64,000 nucleotides of DNA from Octadecabacter arcticus 238 (GCF_000155735.2 NC_020908.1:749001-813000); one strand, 5' to 3'. Counted from the stretch's first letter, positions 29,334-37,729 are shown. Numbers and translations: made by a program. The notes: generated by a model from the letters alone, not told the origin.

Positions 29334-29492
29334 TCGAAGAGTGGGGGCAGATCGCCCCCTGTGCGGCATTATACACTCGGTTGCATCTCTAGCAGTGACT
29401 GCGCTCACAATGGCTGAGGATTTTTGCAAAAATCCGCTCCCCTCTCGCCGCAGATCCAAGGGATTGGTTTTCCGATCCATCAGCCCTTTGGA

Positions 29493-30521
29493 TCAGCGCA
29501 TCCAGAAGCCTTCTTTCTTGATCCGGTTGCGGATTTGGCGTTCGCGCGGCGGCAAGTCGTTTTGATCAAACAATGCGCGGACTTTTTCGCCTCTGCCTTG
29601 GTAGATCATCCGTTTGAACGGATCATATTGTTTGAGCCATTTTTTGACCTTGTTGGGCGCCGTGACCGCGTCGAGTGCGGCAACAACCGTGTCGTTTTCG
29701 CGTGCGTAAAGCAGCGGTAGCATGCGGTAGTGGCAGGTCAAATCACCGTCCAACCCAGCAAGGTCACTGCCGGGGCGGCCGCCGCCAAAACTGTGGATTA
29801 CAAGTGGCAATGTAACTTGGTCGAGCCAAGGGTCCAGCGATTGCAGCACCAGTTCTTCGGGGCGGTTGTCGCGCACGTCCAGCGCCCAGTCTTTCCAACG
29901 CGCACCAAACGTCGGCGCGTCATGGCCGGTGATCCAGCCCGCATTGAAATATAAGTAACGTTGCCAATATTCATCCGGTTGATCGGTATCCAGCGTGCTG
30001 TCAAAATCCAGCCCGTAGCGGTCATAAAGTGATTTCCATATGGCGATGTAGCCTGGCCAATACAGTTCTTCTTCGGGCCAGGTTCCGGTGCGCCGCATAG
30101 AGGCGCTTGGCCGTGTGAAATCGGTGGACAGCGTGGTAATATCACCGACGATCAGGGTGTTTGTGTCCAAAAACAGAAAATTGCGGTCCGCGGGCATGGC
30201 GCACAGCGCTTCGATTTTGTTGCCGTACGGATAATGCGCGCCAAAGACCTCGTTCACGAAGGGCAAGATGACTGCGCCGACGGCTTCTAGTGCGGCTTTG
30301 ATGTCGCCGGGCATTGTTGGATCTTTTGGCCATAGTGGGCCAGGTTGCGGTTCGGCGACGTAAAGTGTGCCTGCAAAGTTTGGGGCGTTGGCCTTTAGGG
30401 ACGCTGCCAGCAACAAGGCTTCGTATTGCAACCGCCCGCCTTGGCCGACGATCACGATGTCGAAATCGGACGACGGGGTCTGGCCGGTTGCATGTTTGCG
30501 CGGGGTGGTCTTTTTCGCCAT
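29493..30521 (-). CDS. Glycosyltransferase-like protein
   Basis: This 342-residue protein has a Rossmann-like start (FDIVIVGQGGRLQYEALLLAASL) and an acidic FLFLDTNTLIVGD segment where nucleotide-sugar transferases have their DxD metal site. A basic N-terminal tail (MAKKTTPRKH) suggests a cytoplasmic position. The pattern fits a GT-A type transferase acting on a surface glycan or similar. The acceptor is unknown and no glycan operon surrounds it. Confidence 0.55.
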   Translation of the reverse strand: MAKKTTPRKHATGQTPSSDFDIVIVGQGGRLQYEALLLAASLKANAPNFAGTLYVAEPQPGPLWPKDPTMPGDIKAALEAVGAVILPFVNEVFGAHYPYGNKIEALCAMPADRNFLFLDTNTLIVGDITTLSTDFTRPSASMRRTGTWPEEELYWPGYIAIWKSLYDRYGLDFDSTLDTDQPDEYWQRYLYFNAGWITGHDAPTFGARWKDWALDVRDNRPEELVLQSLDPWLDQVTLPLVIHSFGGGRPGSDLAGLDGDLTCHYRMLPLLYARENDTVVAALDAVTAPNKVKKWLKQYDPFKRMIYQGRGEKVRALFDQNDLPPRERQIRNRIKKEGFWMR

Positions 30522-30620
30522 TTTATTGCCTGCTTGCTCTATGTTGACACTATAGGGGGGCTGCGGGCGCCAAGGGAAGGCCCGTTTGCTGCATCAGGTT
30601 TGCTGTAGAGGGAGAGCGCG

Positions 30621-31163
30621 ATGATTGATTTATTCTTACCGCTGATTATTGGAATTGGCATCGGGATCGATCCGCCCGGGCGCGGGGAGGCGGTGGCCGA
30701 TGTGGCGATGGTTCAGACGCAGGATGCGCTTATTGCACCGCTTGACCTTGGGTCCGGTGATGATCTGGATGCGGCGCGCGAACTGGAACCGCAAATCCCG
30801 AGTGGCAAATACACCACCGCGATGGAAGTCCGCCCGATCCTTGGGATGACCAAGAACAACTGGGTCGGCGTGCGTGAATTTGATAGCCAAGACCTGCTGT
30901 ATTTTACCCACCTGATGGCGTGGCGCTGCGGGCTTTGGGATATCCGCTACGGCATCAACGGCGAACCTGCGATCAACGTCATGCCGATGGAGCCGTGCAA
31001 CGAGGCGTTCGCGCAGCCCAATGCTATGATCGATATCGAGAATTTTCTGCCCTATGTGGTGTTCCCGCTGGGATCGATCGAAAGCGTCTACGTCGAAATT
31101 GTGTTTGATGACGGCGGGTCGGATTTCGCGCAATTTGATCGAAACGAAGTGCGGATTCCGTGA
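30621..31163 (+). CDS. Conserved hypothetical, probably exported
   Basis: I do not recognise this 180-residue protein. A short hydrophobic N-terminus (MIDLFLPLIIGIGIGI) could be a signal or membrane anchor. The mature part is acidic and has an aromatic- and cysteine-bearing centre (HLMAWRCGLWDIRYGING, MEPCNEAF) that suggests a compact folded domain, possibly with a disulfide. GAGGGAGAG lies upstream of the ATG. It is the last intact gene before a zone of truncated genes and insertion sequences. Confidence 0.6.
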   Translation: MIDLFLPLIIGIGIGIDPPGRGEAVADVAMVQTQDALIAPLDLGSGDDLDAARELEPQIPSGKYTTAMEVRPILGMTKNNWVGVREFDSQDLLYFTHLMAWRCGLWDIRYGINGEPAINVMPMEPCNEAFAQPNAMIDIENFLPYVVFPLGSIESVYVEIVFDDGGSDFAQFDRNEVRIP

Positions 31164-31441
31164 GGCGGGATTTTCGCGGGTGTTTGTGAGTTCAGCCGTA
31201 TGGACCGTAGGCCAATGTGTTGTGCGAATTGCAATAATAAGCGTGCGAACCTTGCGCCCATTCAGGATCAGGCAGCAAATTTAAAATGATGGCAAGTGTA
31301 AGCTGCGATATCGAAAGTTATAGGCATTTAAACAAATGCGCGTTCAGGTCGGGCCGTTGACATTATACCACCAACCCGAAAAACAACCATTCGCCATCTT
31401 TTCCGAGCCGTTTGGGGACACCAATTGCGCAGGTAATCGGC

Positions 31442-31622
31442 ATGGCAATCATTACATTGAAAACATTACATTTACGGCAGTATGCGCGCATTTTTGCATG
31501 GTTGTTTCTGGTATATCTAGCCACGCGACTGGGTGATACATGGATGTTAAGTAGCGGTAACGTGGCGTTGTTTTGGCCATCAAATGCCATTTTGCTTGCC
31601 GCGCTTATCCTGCTGGATCCTA
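31442..31622 (+). pseudogene. MASE1-like membrane sensor, truncated after 60 codons
   Basis: The start at 31442 (MAIITLKTLHLRQYARIF) leads into hydrophobic segments, including NVALFWPSNAILLAALILLDP. That pattern, an aromatic WP followed by small residues and a helix, is seen in the first half of MASE1 sensory membrane domains of histidine kinases and diguanylate cyclases. The frame ends where the IS5-type element begins, and no continuation appears on the other side. Only 60 codons remain, so the family call is tentative. Confidence 0.45.
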
Positions 31623-31632
31623 GGCTCAGGAC

Positions 31633-32428
31633 TCATAACCAAAATATGACGGTTGCGGCGAGAGCGATTGCGGAGAGGAAGACTGTTGGTGATCTGTCGT
31701 AGCGAGTTGCGACGCGTCGCCAATCTTTGAGCCTTCCGAACATTCTCTCGATACGGTTGCGTCGTTTGTAACGGCGCTTGTCGTACTTGACGGTCTTTTT
31801 GCGCGACTTGCGACCGGGGATGCAGGGCGTTGTGCCGTTGTCTACAAGGGTTTCACGGAACCAATCAGCATCGTACCCTCTGTCAGCGAGGAGCCAGTCA
31901 GCCTCAGGCAGATTATTCATCAAGGCGGCTGCACCAGTGTAATCACTGACTTGTCCTGCTGTGATGAAGAGGCGGATTGGTCGTCCGCTGGTGTCTGTGG
32001 CAGCATGTAGCTTTGTATTCATACCGCCCTTGGTCAACCCGATCAGGCGTCCTCGCCCCCCTTTTTTAACCGCAGGCTGGCGGCCGTACGATGTGCTTTG
32101 AGGTAGGTGGCGTCCACTGCCCGGCAGTCGAAACGCAGTTTTGATGAGAGGGGATTGAGATGGTTTTGTTGTCGGGGGCCTGCTCGGCCAGCCCCATCAA
32201 GATTTGGGCAAATATGCCCATATCACTCCAGCGCTTCCATCGATTATATAGCGTCTTCGGCGGTCTATACTCGGAAGGTGCATCACACCACCTTAAACCA
32301 TTGCGATTGATGAAGATAATGCTACTCAAAACACGACGGTCATCCACACGAGCACGACCTCGGCTCTTTGGAAAGTACGGCCGGAGACGCTCCATCTGCG
32401 CCTCAGTCAGCCATTACAAATTGCTCAT
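31633..32428 (-). pseudogene. IS5/IS427-type two-frame transposase, inactivated
   Basis: From the ATG at 32428 the frame meets a stop after MSNL, where related elements read on into WLTEAQMERLRP. The N-terminal part (32066-32395) holds RPYFPKSRGRARVDDRRV and the helix-turn-helix. A frame change lies between it and DATYLKAHRTAAS. The second half (31633-32037) carries ADRGYDADWFR and RNRIERMFGRLKDWRRVATRYD with the late catalytic residues. An A-AAA-AAG heptamer at 32061-32067 is a likely programmed -1 frameshift site, still in phase. Confidence 0.85.
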
Positions 32429-32449
32429 AATATCCCCCTACAATTGAAG

Positions 32450-33850
32450 GAGCTATGCTTGAATTTGGGTGACGCGCATCATCAGGCGGCGTGGTTTTCG
32501 GTGTCACCGGTCACTTCGACACCGTCGTTGAATTTGATGCCATCGATGACTTTTGGCAACTGGTTTCTACCCTTGAGCCTCAACCATTTCTTTGATGCGG
32601 CCTGAATGAGGGTAAAAACCATCAGCTTTGCAGTTTTTTGCGACAGTGCGCCTTTGGTACGAACCGTTCTGTGTCGGACGGTGGCAAACACGCTTTCTAT
32701 AGGGTTTGAAGTGCGTAGATGGCCCCAATGTTCCGCCGGAAAATCAAAGAATGCGAGCATCGCGTCTTGATCCTTGATTAGACATGCAACGCCCTTTGGA
32801 TATTTGACCTCATATTTCTCAGAGAACACTGCCAGCGCCGCTTCTGCTTCTTTGCGCGTCCCTGCGTGCTGGATGTTATCCAGATCTGACTTCACAGCCG
32901 GTGCCATCTGCTTGGGAAAACAATTCAGAACATTCTTCACCTTATGCACCCAACACCGTTGGTGTTTTGTGCCTGGAAATGCCCTGTCCAGCGCGTTCCA
33001 AAACCCCATGGCCCCGTCACCAACCGCAATTTCCGGTGCGACGGACAACCCACGACTTTTTATGTCGGTCAGTAACTCATGCCAACTCTGTGCGCTCTCC
33101 CGCAGACCGACCTGAAAGCCGATCAATTCTTTCTTGCCCTCCGGTGTTGCACCGATGATCACCAGCATGCATTCGGCATTTTCTTCCATCCGGGCCTGAA
33201 GATAGACGCCATCGGCCCAGATGTAGACATAGTGACGAGCAGAGAGATCACGCCGGGTCCAGGTGTCATATTGTGCCTGCCATCCAGCCGTCAGTCGCGA
33301 AATGACGCTTGGCGAAAGGTTCGGCGCGTCGGTGCCCATAATGGCTGACAGCGCTTCTTGAAAATCACCCGTTGAAATGCCTTTCAGATAAAGCACCGGC
33401 AACAAGGCATCTAAGCTTACCGAGCGGCGCGCCCATTTCGGCAGTATGTTCGATGTAAAGCGGATTTTTTTGGACGGATCAGGTGTTGCCAGCCGGTCGC
33501 GCACCTTGGGCCGCTGGACATCCAGAGAACCAATGCCGGTCTGGATCTGCCGTTCAGGGCCAAATCCATGCCGCACAATCCGCTGGCGGCCATCCTCCAG
33601 CTGTTCATCTGCAAAGCTGGCGACAAATGCATCAGCTTCGGCTTTCAGCGCTTCCGCCAACATCCGGCGGGCACCCTCCCGTGCAAGCTCTGTCAACGGA
33701 TCTACGATCGTTTCCGATTGGTGGAACGGCAGGATCTGTGTATCGTTCTTCATAGGCGTATTGCTCCTTGTGAGGTTCTGGCCGGCTTTGACACCTGCCA
33801 CAATACGCCGCCTTTCAAATCACGCCATCACCCAAATTCCACCATAACTC
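32450..33850 (-). mobile_element. IS256-family insertion sequence B, nested in the IS5-type element
   Basis: The element is 1401 bases. Its ends are GAGCTATGCTTGAATTTGGG and GAGTTATGGTGGAATTTGGG (reverse complement). An exact 9-base duplication, CAATTGAAG, lies at 32441-32449 and 33851-33859, within the upstream region of the IS5-type transposase. It belongs to the same broad group as element A (both begin GAG-Y-TAT) but its transposase is clearly different. Confidence 0.95.
32482..33753 (-). CDS. IS256-family (Mutator-type) transposase, intact
   Basis: The start at 33753 (MKNDTQILPFHQS) has AAGGAG 9 bases upstream, better than the frame extension to 33801. Catalytic residues of the Mutator type are in place: D in YIWADGVYLQA, D in AVGDGAMGFW, and E in TSNPIESVFATVRHRT. 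The H-Q-R-C-W-V-H-K signature is also present. No disruption is seen in 423 residues, so this copy could be active. Confidence 0.95.
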   Translation of the reverse strand: MKNDTQILPFHQSETIVDPLTELAREGARRMLAEALKAEADAFVASFADEQLEDGRQRIVRHGFGPERQIQTGIGSLDVQRPKVRDRLATPDPSKKIRFTSNILPKWARRSVSLDALLPVLYLKGISTGDFQEALSAIMGTDAPNLSPSVISRLTAGWQAQYDTWTRRDLSARHYVYIWADGVYLQARMEENAECMLVIIGATPEGKKELIGFQVGLRESAQSWHELLTDIKSRGLSVAPEIAVGDGAMGFWNALDRAFPGTKHQRCWVHKVKNVLNCFPKQMAPAVKSDLDNIQHAGTRKEAEAALAVFSEKYEVKYPKGVACLIKDQDAMLAFFDFPAEHWGHLRTSNPIESVFATVRHRTVRTKGALSQKTAKLMVFTLIQAASKKWLRLKGRNQLPKVIDGIKFNDGVEVTGDTENHAA

Positions 33851-33911
33851 CAATTGAAGACTATGAATCACCACAACGCGACAAACTCAATCAATTAATG
33901 GGTCCTGACCC

Positions 33912-34511
33912 TAGTTCGAAAGCCTCTGCCTCGGACGCACCGTTCAAGAAGTCGCGCGGTTGAATCTTATTCTTGTCGAGTATGGTCGTTAGCCGTGGGT
34001 GTCCCGTGTATCCCACGCCGTAAATGTCGATCAACAGTCTGGCGAGGTCAAATTTGTTTTCATCAGAGATGATGAACGAGGGCTTCCCACCCAACACGCG
34101 ATAGCGGTATTCGATTGCTGCGAAGCCGTAGTTGATATCCCTCATGTTCCAATGGAGGTACTTCATGCCTCGATGCCCACCGATATGCTCGAAGAAGGCA
34201 TCCAGCATCTTTAGCTCTAGGGTGTCGTAGTGCTCTGTGATCCCCGCAAGGTCGATGCCATCCAACTCCGCAACTTGATGAGCCGAGAAGGATACGGTCT
34301 GGCCTGAGTCAAGCCTGCGCACCGCGATGGAGGTGATCCTTGGCGAGCGACCGTCCGTGCGATCATAAAAGCTCTCGCAAGAGTAGTGTATAACCCAGAC
34401 ATTTGCTGCGTCTTCAAAGAGCCGGTCAACTGCCGCTCTGGAAGACTTCTGCTTTCTCGGATCAGGTGCCGACAATTTGATGTAATCCTGTACAATTAAA
34501 TATGGCTTCAA
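33912..34511 (-). pseudogene. Unrecognised accessory protein, 3' end removed by the IS5-type insertion
   Basis: The frame from the ATG at 34511 reads about 200 codons and then enters insertion-sequence DNA, where it stops by chance. I do not recognise the family. Visible features are a basic start, a YSCESFYDRTDG segment with acidic and aromatic residues, HWNMRDINYGFAAIEYRYRVLG, and a C-terminal TGHPRLTTILDKN. Base composition is AT-richer than neighbouring core genes. A nuclease or defence-type role is a guess from the acidic motif and setting only. Confidence 0.55.
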
Positions 34512-35103
34512 AGTTAATTAAACCGTCTCTTGCATTGACAGCACTTGAGGCACTGACATGCAAGCTCTTCTCTTTTCCGCAGCGCGCCTTGGATAGCGGC
34601 GATGGACCAAACGTCAACGTGCCGCTTTTGTAAGTTTTCACGGTTGAAAGGCTGTGTCTTGTGCATGCAACTTCACCTCTGAGTTCCCCCATGTCGTGCT
34701 GGGCACGAACGTCGCGTTTGGGCTGTGATCTGCCATCCGTTCCTGGCTGCAACAACGGCAACTACGGGCGGGACGCAAACCTTACGAATATTACCCTGAA
34801 TGGCAATTTTGTCCGCAATATCTGGCCTTGGTGCTGGATGCGGTCAATTTGCCGAAAGCTGCGATTTAATGGATCGCAAAGAGTGACGGGAAGGCCCGAT
34901 CAAGGACGATCTAATGGACGTGGCCTGCAATCAATCGCGTGTCGGAGCGCCGGTTAAACAAGACAGAATCAATGCTGGCCTTCGCCAGTTAGTTGACGGA
35001 ACGGTGGAGGTGCGACACAAGTGAGACACGGGTGAGACATAAGTCCCCTGTATTTCAACAGCTTGCACCTGAAATGCACTGCGTTTGTTGGGATAAGAGT
35101 AAG
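34512..35103. other. 592-base AT-richer stretch beside tRNA-Tyr, gene remnants only
   Basis: No intact gene is visible. Around 34755-34960 a plus-strand frame gives a broken reading with segments such as RKPYEYYPEWQFCPQYLALVLDAV interrupted by several stops, which looks like a decayed coding sequence of unknown origin. The setting next to the 3' end of a tRNA gene suits the eroded end of an integrated element. Confidence 0.4.
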
Positions 35104-35187
35104 TGGTGGGCGACCCTGGAATCGAACCAGGCGTGCGTTTCCGCGAGAGAGTTACAGTCTCCTGCCACACCTTGCGGCCTGACGCCC
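35104..35187 (-). tRNA. tRNA-Tyr (anticodon GTA)
   Basis: The minus strand folds as a class II tRNA of 84 bases with encoded CCA. The anticodon loop CTGTAAC gives GTA, the T arm is CCTGG-TTCGATT-CCAGG, and a long variable arm contains GCGGAAACGC. The acceptor stem GGGCGTC/GTCGCCC carries one T-T mismatch at the sixth pair. Its 3' end faces the degraded accessory zone. Confidence 0.93.
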
Positions 35188-35299
35188 ACTGGAGGCGTGA
35201 ATAGCTTTGGCCACTGGGGGCGTCAACCTCAATTCGGGGTCAGGTCTTGCGGTTTTTGTGCGTTCTCGCCATGAGGGGGCAAATACAAAGGAATGCACC

Positions 35300-36091
35300 G
35301 TGAAAAAACCAACCTGGGTTGTCGATAAAGAACGCAACAAGCGTGCTGCTGCCAATGAGACTGTGTGGCTGTTTGGCATCCATGCGGTGCGCGATGCCCT
35401 GCTGAACCCCGCGCGTGAGAAATTGCGCTTTGTTGTGACCAAGAACGCGTTTGATCGTCTTGGGGGTGCGGTGGACATTGGATTGAAAGACGGCGGGCCG
35501 GAACCTGAAATGTGCGAGCCGCGCAATTTCGCAGCACCTATTGATCCACAATCGGTGCACCAAGGTGCGGCTTTGGAGGTTAAACCGCTGGACTGGGGTA
35601 AAATCGAGGATCGCTGCATGGGGGACGGGGTGAACCCGCCACGTGTGGTTTTGCTTGATAAAGTGACCGACCCGCACAATGTCGGCGCAATTTTACGATC
35701 CGCCGAGGTGTTTGGCGCGCAGGCCGTCATTGCGATGAACCGGCATGCCGCCCCTGAAACAGGCGCGTTGGCGAAGACGGCCAGCGGTGCGATGGAACGC
35801 CAGCCCTACCTGCGGGTGCGCAATTTGGCAGATGCCATCGTTGAGCTTCAGGCCATGGGGTATCTGGTGCTTGGCTTGGACGGCGAAGCCGAACAGACGA
35901 TTGAACAGGTGGTCGAGGGGAAACGCGACCGCGCGATTGCGCTGGTTTTGGGGGCTGAGGGGCCGGGTCTTCGTGATAAGACGAAGGAAACCTGCGATGC
36001 TTTGGTGCGAATCGACTTTGCGGGTGAATTCGGCTCGCTCAACGTCTCGAACGCGGCGGCTGTGGCCCTATATGTAAGCAGAGCATCGTAA
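35300..36091 (+). CDS. rlmB: TrmH/SpoU-family RNA 2'-O-methyltransferase (RlmB type)
   Basis: I choose the GTG at 35300 (KKPTWVVDKERNKRA) because AAAGGA lies just upstream; the longer frame from 35207 overlaps the tRNA region. The 263-residue protein has the substrate-binding domain first (FGIHAVRDALLNP) and then the SPOUT knot motifs: VTDPHNVGAILRSAE, LVLGAEGPGLR and SLNVSNAAAVALY. RlmB methylates G2251 of 23S rRNA in E. coli; the exact site here is inferred. Confidence 0.9.
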   Translation: MKKPTWVVDKERNKRAAANETVWLFGIHAVRDALLNPAREKLRFVVTKNAFDRLGGAVDIGLKDGGPEPEMCEPRNFAAPIDPQSVHQGAALEVKPLDWGKIEDRCMGDGVNPPRVVLLDKVTDPHNVGAILRSAEVFGAQAVIAMNRHAAPETGALAKTASGAMERQPYLRVRNLADAIVELQAMGYLVLGLDGEAEQTIEQVVEGKRDRAIALVLGAEGPGLRDKTKETCDALVRIDFAGEFGSLNVSNAAAVALYVSRAS

Positions 36092-36103
36092 CGCGGAGAC
36101 CAC

Positions 36104-36407
36104 ATGCCTGCCCAAAAGATTGCGACTTGTTGTTATTGCGGCACCCGCGCCGCGTTGGTTTTGCGCGGTAACGACCGCCATGAGCTGAGCTGTTCAAGCT
36201 GTGGCGCGCCGCTGCATAACCTTAAAATGTTACCGATCAGCGGTGGGCTGCTGGCTGCGCGCGCAGCGTCACCGAGCCCCCAAAGCAGTGCACCCAAAAC
36301 AGCCCCATCCCAAGCCGCGAAAGGTGGAAAAACGTAAGAAACGCAAAGGGTTGTTTAAACGGCTTGCCGACGATCTGTGGGACGAAATCGAAGACATCTT
36401 TGATTGA
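36104..36407 (+). pseudogene. Small zinc-ribbon protein with a frameshift
   Basis: The first frame (36104-36337) holds CCYCGTRA and CSSCGAPL, a four-cysteine zinc ribbon, then ends at TAA in an A-rich stretch. A +1 frame directly overlapping it reads KRKKRKGLFKRLADDLWDEIEDIFD to a stop at 36407, which looks like the natural basic and acidic tail. A one-base indel near 36320-36330 would join them. Sequencing error or programmed shifting cannot be excluded. Confidence 0.65.
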
Positions 36408-36506
36408 AACAATTCAGCTTGGTCTGTCACAGATTGGCGAGGTGGGTTTTTTTGTGCGCGCGGATGGGCCAAATTAGCTGAAACGCCCAATCAACCGGAG
36501 ATTCCG

Positions 36507-36968
36507 ATGCTCAACCGCCGCACATTATTGATCGCCGCCGCCGCCGCCGCCGCACCGCTGGCCGCGTTTTTAACCCGTCCTGCCGTGGCCGCTGAACCAT
36601 ATGTTTTTGCGGTGGACGGCATCGCCATTCGCGGCGCGGACCCTGTTGCGTTCTTTTCACAAGGCGCGCCAGTTCAAGGCAGCGCGGATCATGCGCTGAT
36701 GTGGGACGGGGCGACGTGGCATTTTTCCAGCGCTGCCAATATGGAAATGTTCATGGCTGACCCAAGGGCCTACGCACCCGAGTATGGCGGGTATTGCGCG
36801 TTTGCGATGTCAAAGGGCTATATTGCAACGTCGGTGCCGGAAGCTTGGACGATCCATGACGGAAAACTCTACCTCAATTATTCGATGAGCGTCCGCCGGA
36901 CTTGGTCGCGAGACATTCCGGGCAATATCGTGTTGGCGGATGCGCAATGGCCGGCAATCCTTGCGTAG
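36507..36968 (+). CDS. YHS-domain exported protein
   Basis: This 153-residue protein begins MLNRRTLLIAAAAAAA, a twin-arginine-like signal, and ends its leader at AVAAEP. The mature part is a YHS domain: GIAIRGADPVAFFSQGAPVQG, WDGATWHFSSAANMEMFMADP and APEYGGYCAFAMSKG with the Cys typical of this metal-binding fold. Related proteins are periplasmic and thought to bind metals. A run of GCC repeats encodes the poly-Ala leader. Confidence 0.88.
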   Translation: MLNRRTLLIAAAAAAAPLAAFLTRPAVAAEPYVFAVDGIAIRGADPVAFFSQGAPVQGSADHALMWDGATWHFSSAANMEMFMADPRAYAPEYGGYCAFAMSKGYIATSVPEAWTIHDGKLYLNYSMSVRRTWSRDIPGNIVLADAQWPAILA

Positions 36969-37075
36969 TGATCCATTGGTGCCGCTGATCCCAAGGGATA
37001 ACAGCGGATCGCAAGGTGTTCACGTTTTGCTGATGGCCCTTTAACTGCTGCACATCGTTCCCACGTCTATAACAC

Positions 37076-37158
37076 GAACAAGGATTGGATCCCCCTTGTT
37101 CAAATTTACTGTCCCTCGTTCCGCACTCCGCGCCCGGTTTATTAACCGGGCGCTTTTT
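37076..37158 (+). ncRNA. Candidate small RNA ending at a strong terminator
   Basis: An 8-base-pair hairpin (GAACAAGG with CCTTGTTC, 37076-37101) is followed by about 28 unpaired bases and then a strong terminator. TATAAC at 37068-37073 could be a -10 box, although no good -35 is visible. There is no protein frame. It could instead be the 3' part of the YHS-gene transcript. Confidence 0.35.
37130..37158 (+). terminator. Rho-independent terminator
   Basis: A 10-base-pair GCGCCCGGTT/AACCGGGCGC stem with a short TATT-type loop is followed by TTTTTT. Confidence 0.9.
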
Positions 37159-37188
37159 TGTGGCGCAAAGATCGGCTAAGCAGGTGTT

Positions 37189-37653
37189 ATGTACAGCGAT
37201 CAATTGCTCAAAGATGTTTTGAACCGGATGAAAACCGTGGCGGTGGTTGGCGTTTCTGCCAATCCGGTGCGGCCCAGCTATTTTGTGGCGCGATACTTGT
37301 CGCGCAAAGGCATTCGCGTGGTGCCGGTGAATCCTGGACTGGCGGGACAGGAGCTTTTTGGTGAAACGGTTTACGCGACCCTGTATGATATCCCGTTCGA
37401 TGTGGATATGGTCGACGTGTTTCGCCGATCCGATGCGGTGCCTGCCATTGTTGATGAGGCGCTTGCGCGCTGGCCGGACCTGCAGACGATTTGGCTGCAA
37501 ATCGGTGTGGAGCATGCGGACTCGGCTGAAGTGGCGCAGGCGCGCGGGGTGACGGTGATCCAGAATCGTTGCCCTAAGATCGAATATCAACGGCTGTTTG
37601 GCGAGTTGCGGATGGGTGGTTTTGCGACCGGTGTAATTTCGTCGAAATTGTGA
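37189..37653 (+). CDS. CoA-binding-domain protein (YccU-like)
   Basis: The 154-residue protein is a single CoA-binding Rossmann domain: MKTVAVVGVSANPVRPSYFVARYL, VVPVNPGLAGQELFGETVYATL, then IQNRCPKIEYQR at the C-terminus. It resembles the YccU family and the CoA-binding part of acyl-CoA synthetases, without a catalytic partner domain. Function is unknown. Confidence 0.9.
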   Translation: MYSDQLLKDVLNRMKTVAVVGVSANPVRPSYFVARYLSRKGIRVVPVNPGLAGQELFGETVYATLYDIPFDVDMVDVFRRSDAVPAIVDEALARWPDLQTIWLQIGVEHADSAEVAQARGVTVIQNRCPKIEYQRLFGELRMGGFATGVISSKL

Positions 37654-37657
37654 GTGG

Positions 37658-37706
37658 CGAGGGGGCGCTGCCCCCGCTGCGCCCCCCGGGATATTTTTTA
37701 GACAAA
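37658..37706 (+). repeat. Dispersed intergenic repeat, GGATATTT family
   Basis: GGGGGCGCTGCCCCCGCTGC followed by GCCCCCCGGGATATTTTTTA and GACAAAGGCA. The GGGGGC-GCT-GCCCCC part can form a hairpin. The copy at 52440-52487 has the same layout. Confidence 0.7.
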
Positions 37707-37729
37707 GGCAGGGGTGAGAAAGACAGGGC

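Larger units (their letters stand above)
28921..29492. other. 572-base stretch without a convincing gene
   Basis: No reading frame here has convincing protein character. The stretch holds the metY promoter region, an imperfect inverted repeat at about 29047-29104, two oppositely oriented copies of the GGATATTT-type repeat, and a perfect 18-base palindrome at 29418-29435. A minus-strand frame at 29184-29480 is Arg/Pro-rich, runs across the repeat copy, and looks spurious. Confidence 0.6.
31623..33911 (-). mobile_element. IS5-family (IS427-type) insertion sequence, decayed, carrying a nested IS256-family element
   Basis: The ends are imperfect inverted repeats: GGCTCAGGACTCATAA on the left, GGGTCAGGACCCATTAA on the right (reverse complement). 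TA flanks both ends, in a CTAG-like context on the left, as for IS427-type elements. Taking out the inner 1401-base element and its 9-base duplication leaves about 879 bases, normal for this group. The transposase has several defects. Confidence 0.88.

Noticed and set aside
29184..29480. Minus-strand frame of 98 codons before the glycosyltransferase-like gene
   Set aside because: It spans the inverted GGATATTT-type repeat and a palindrome, is Arg/Pro-rich and lacks any family look.
31363..31590. Minus-strand frame that would continue the truncated unknown gene if the IS5-type element is removed
   Set aside because: The frame stays open by chance, but the product lacks resemblance in style to the upstream part, while the plus strand encodes convincing membrane segments there.
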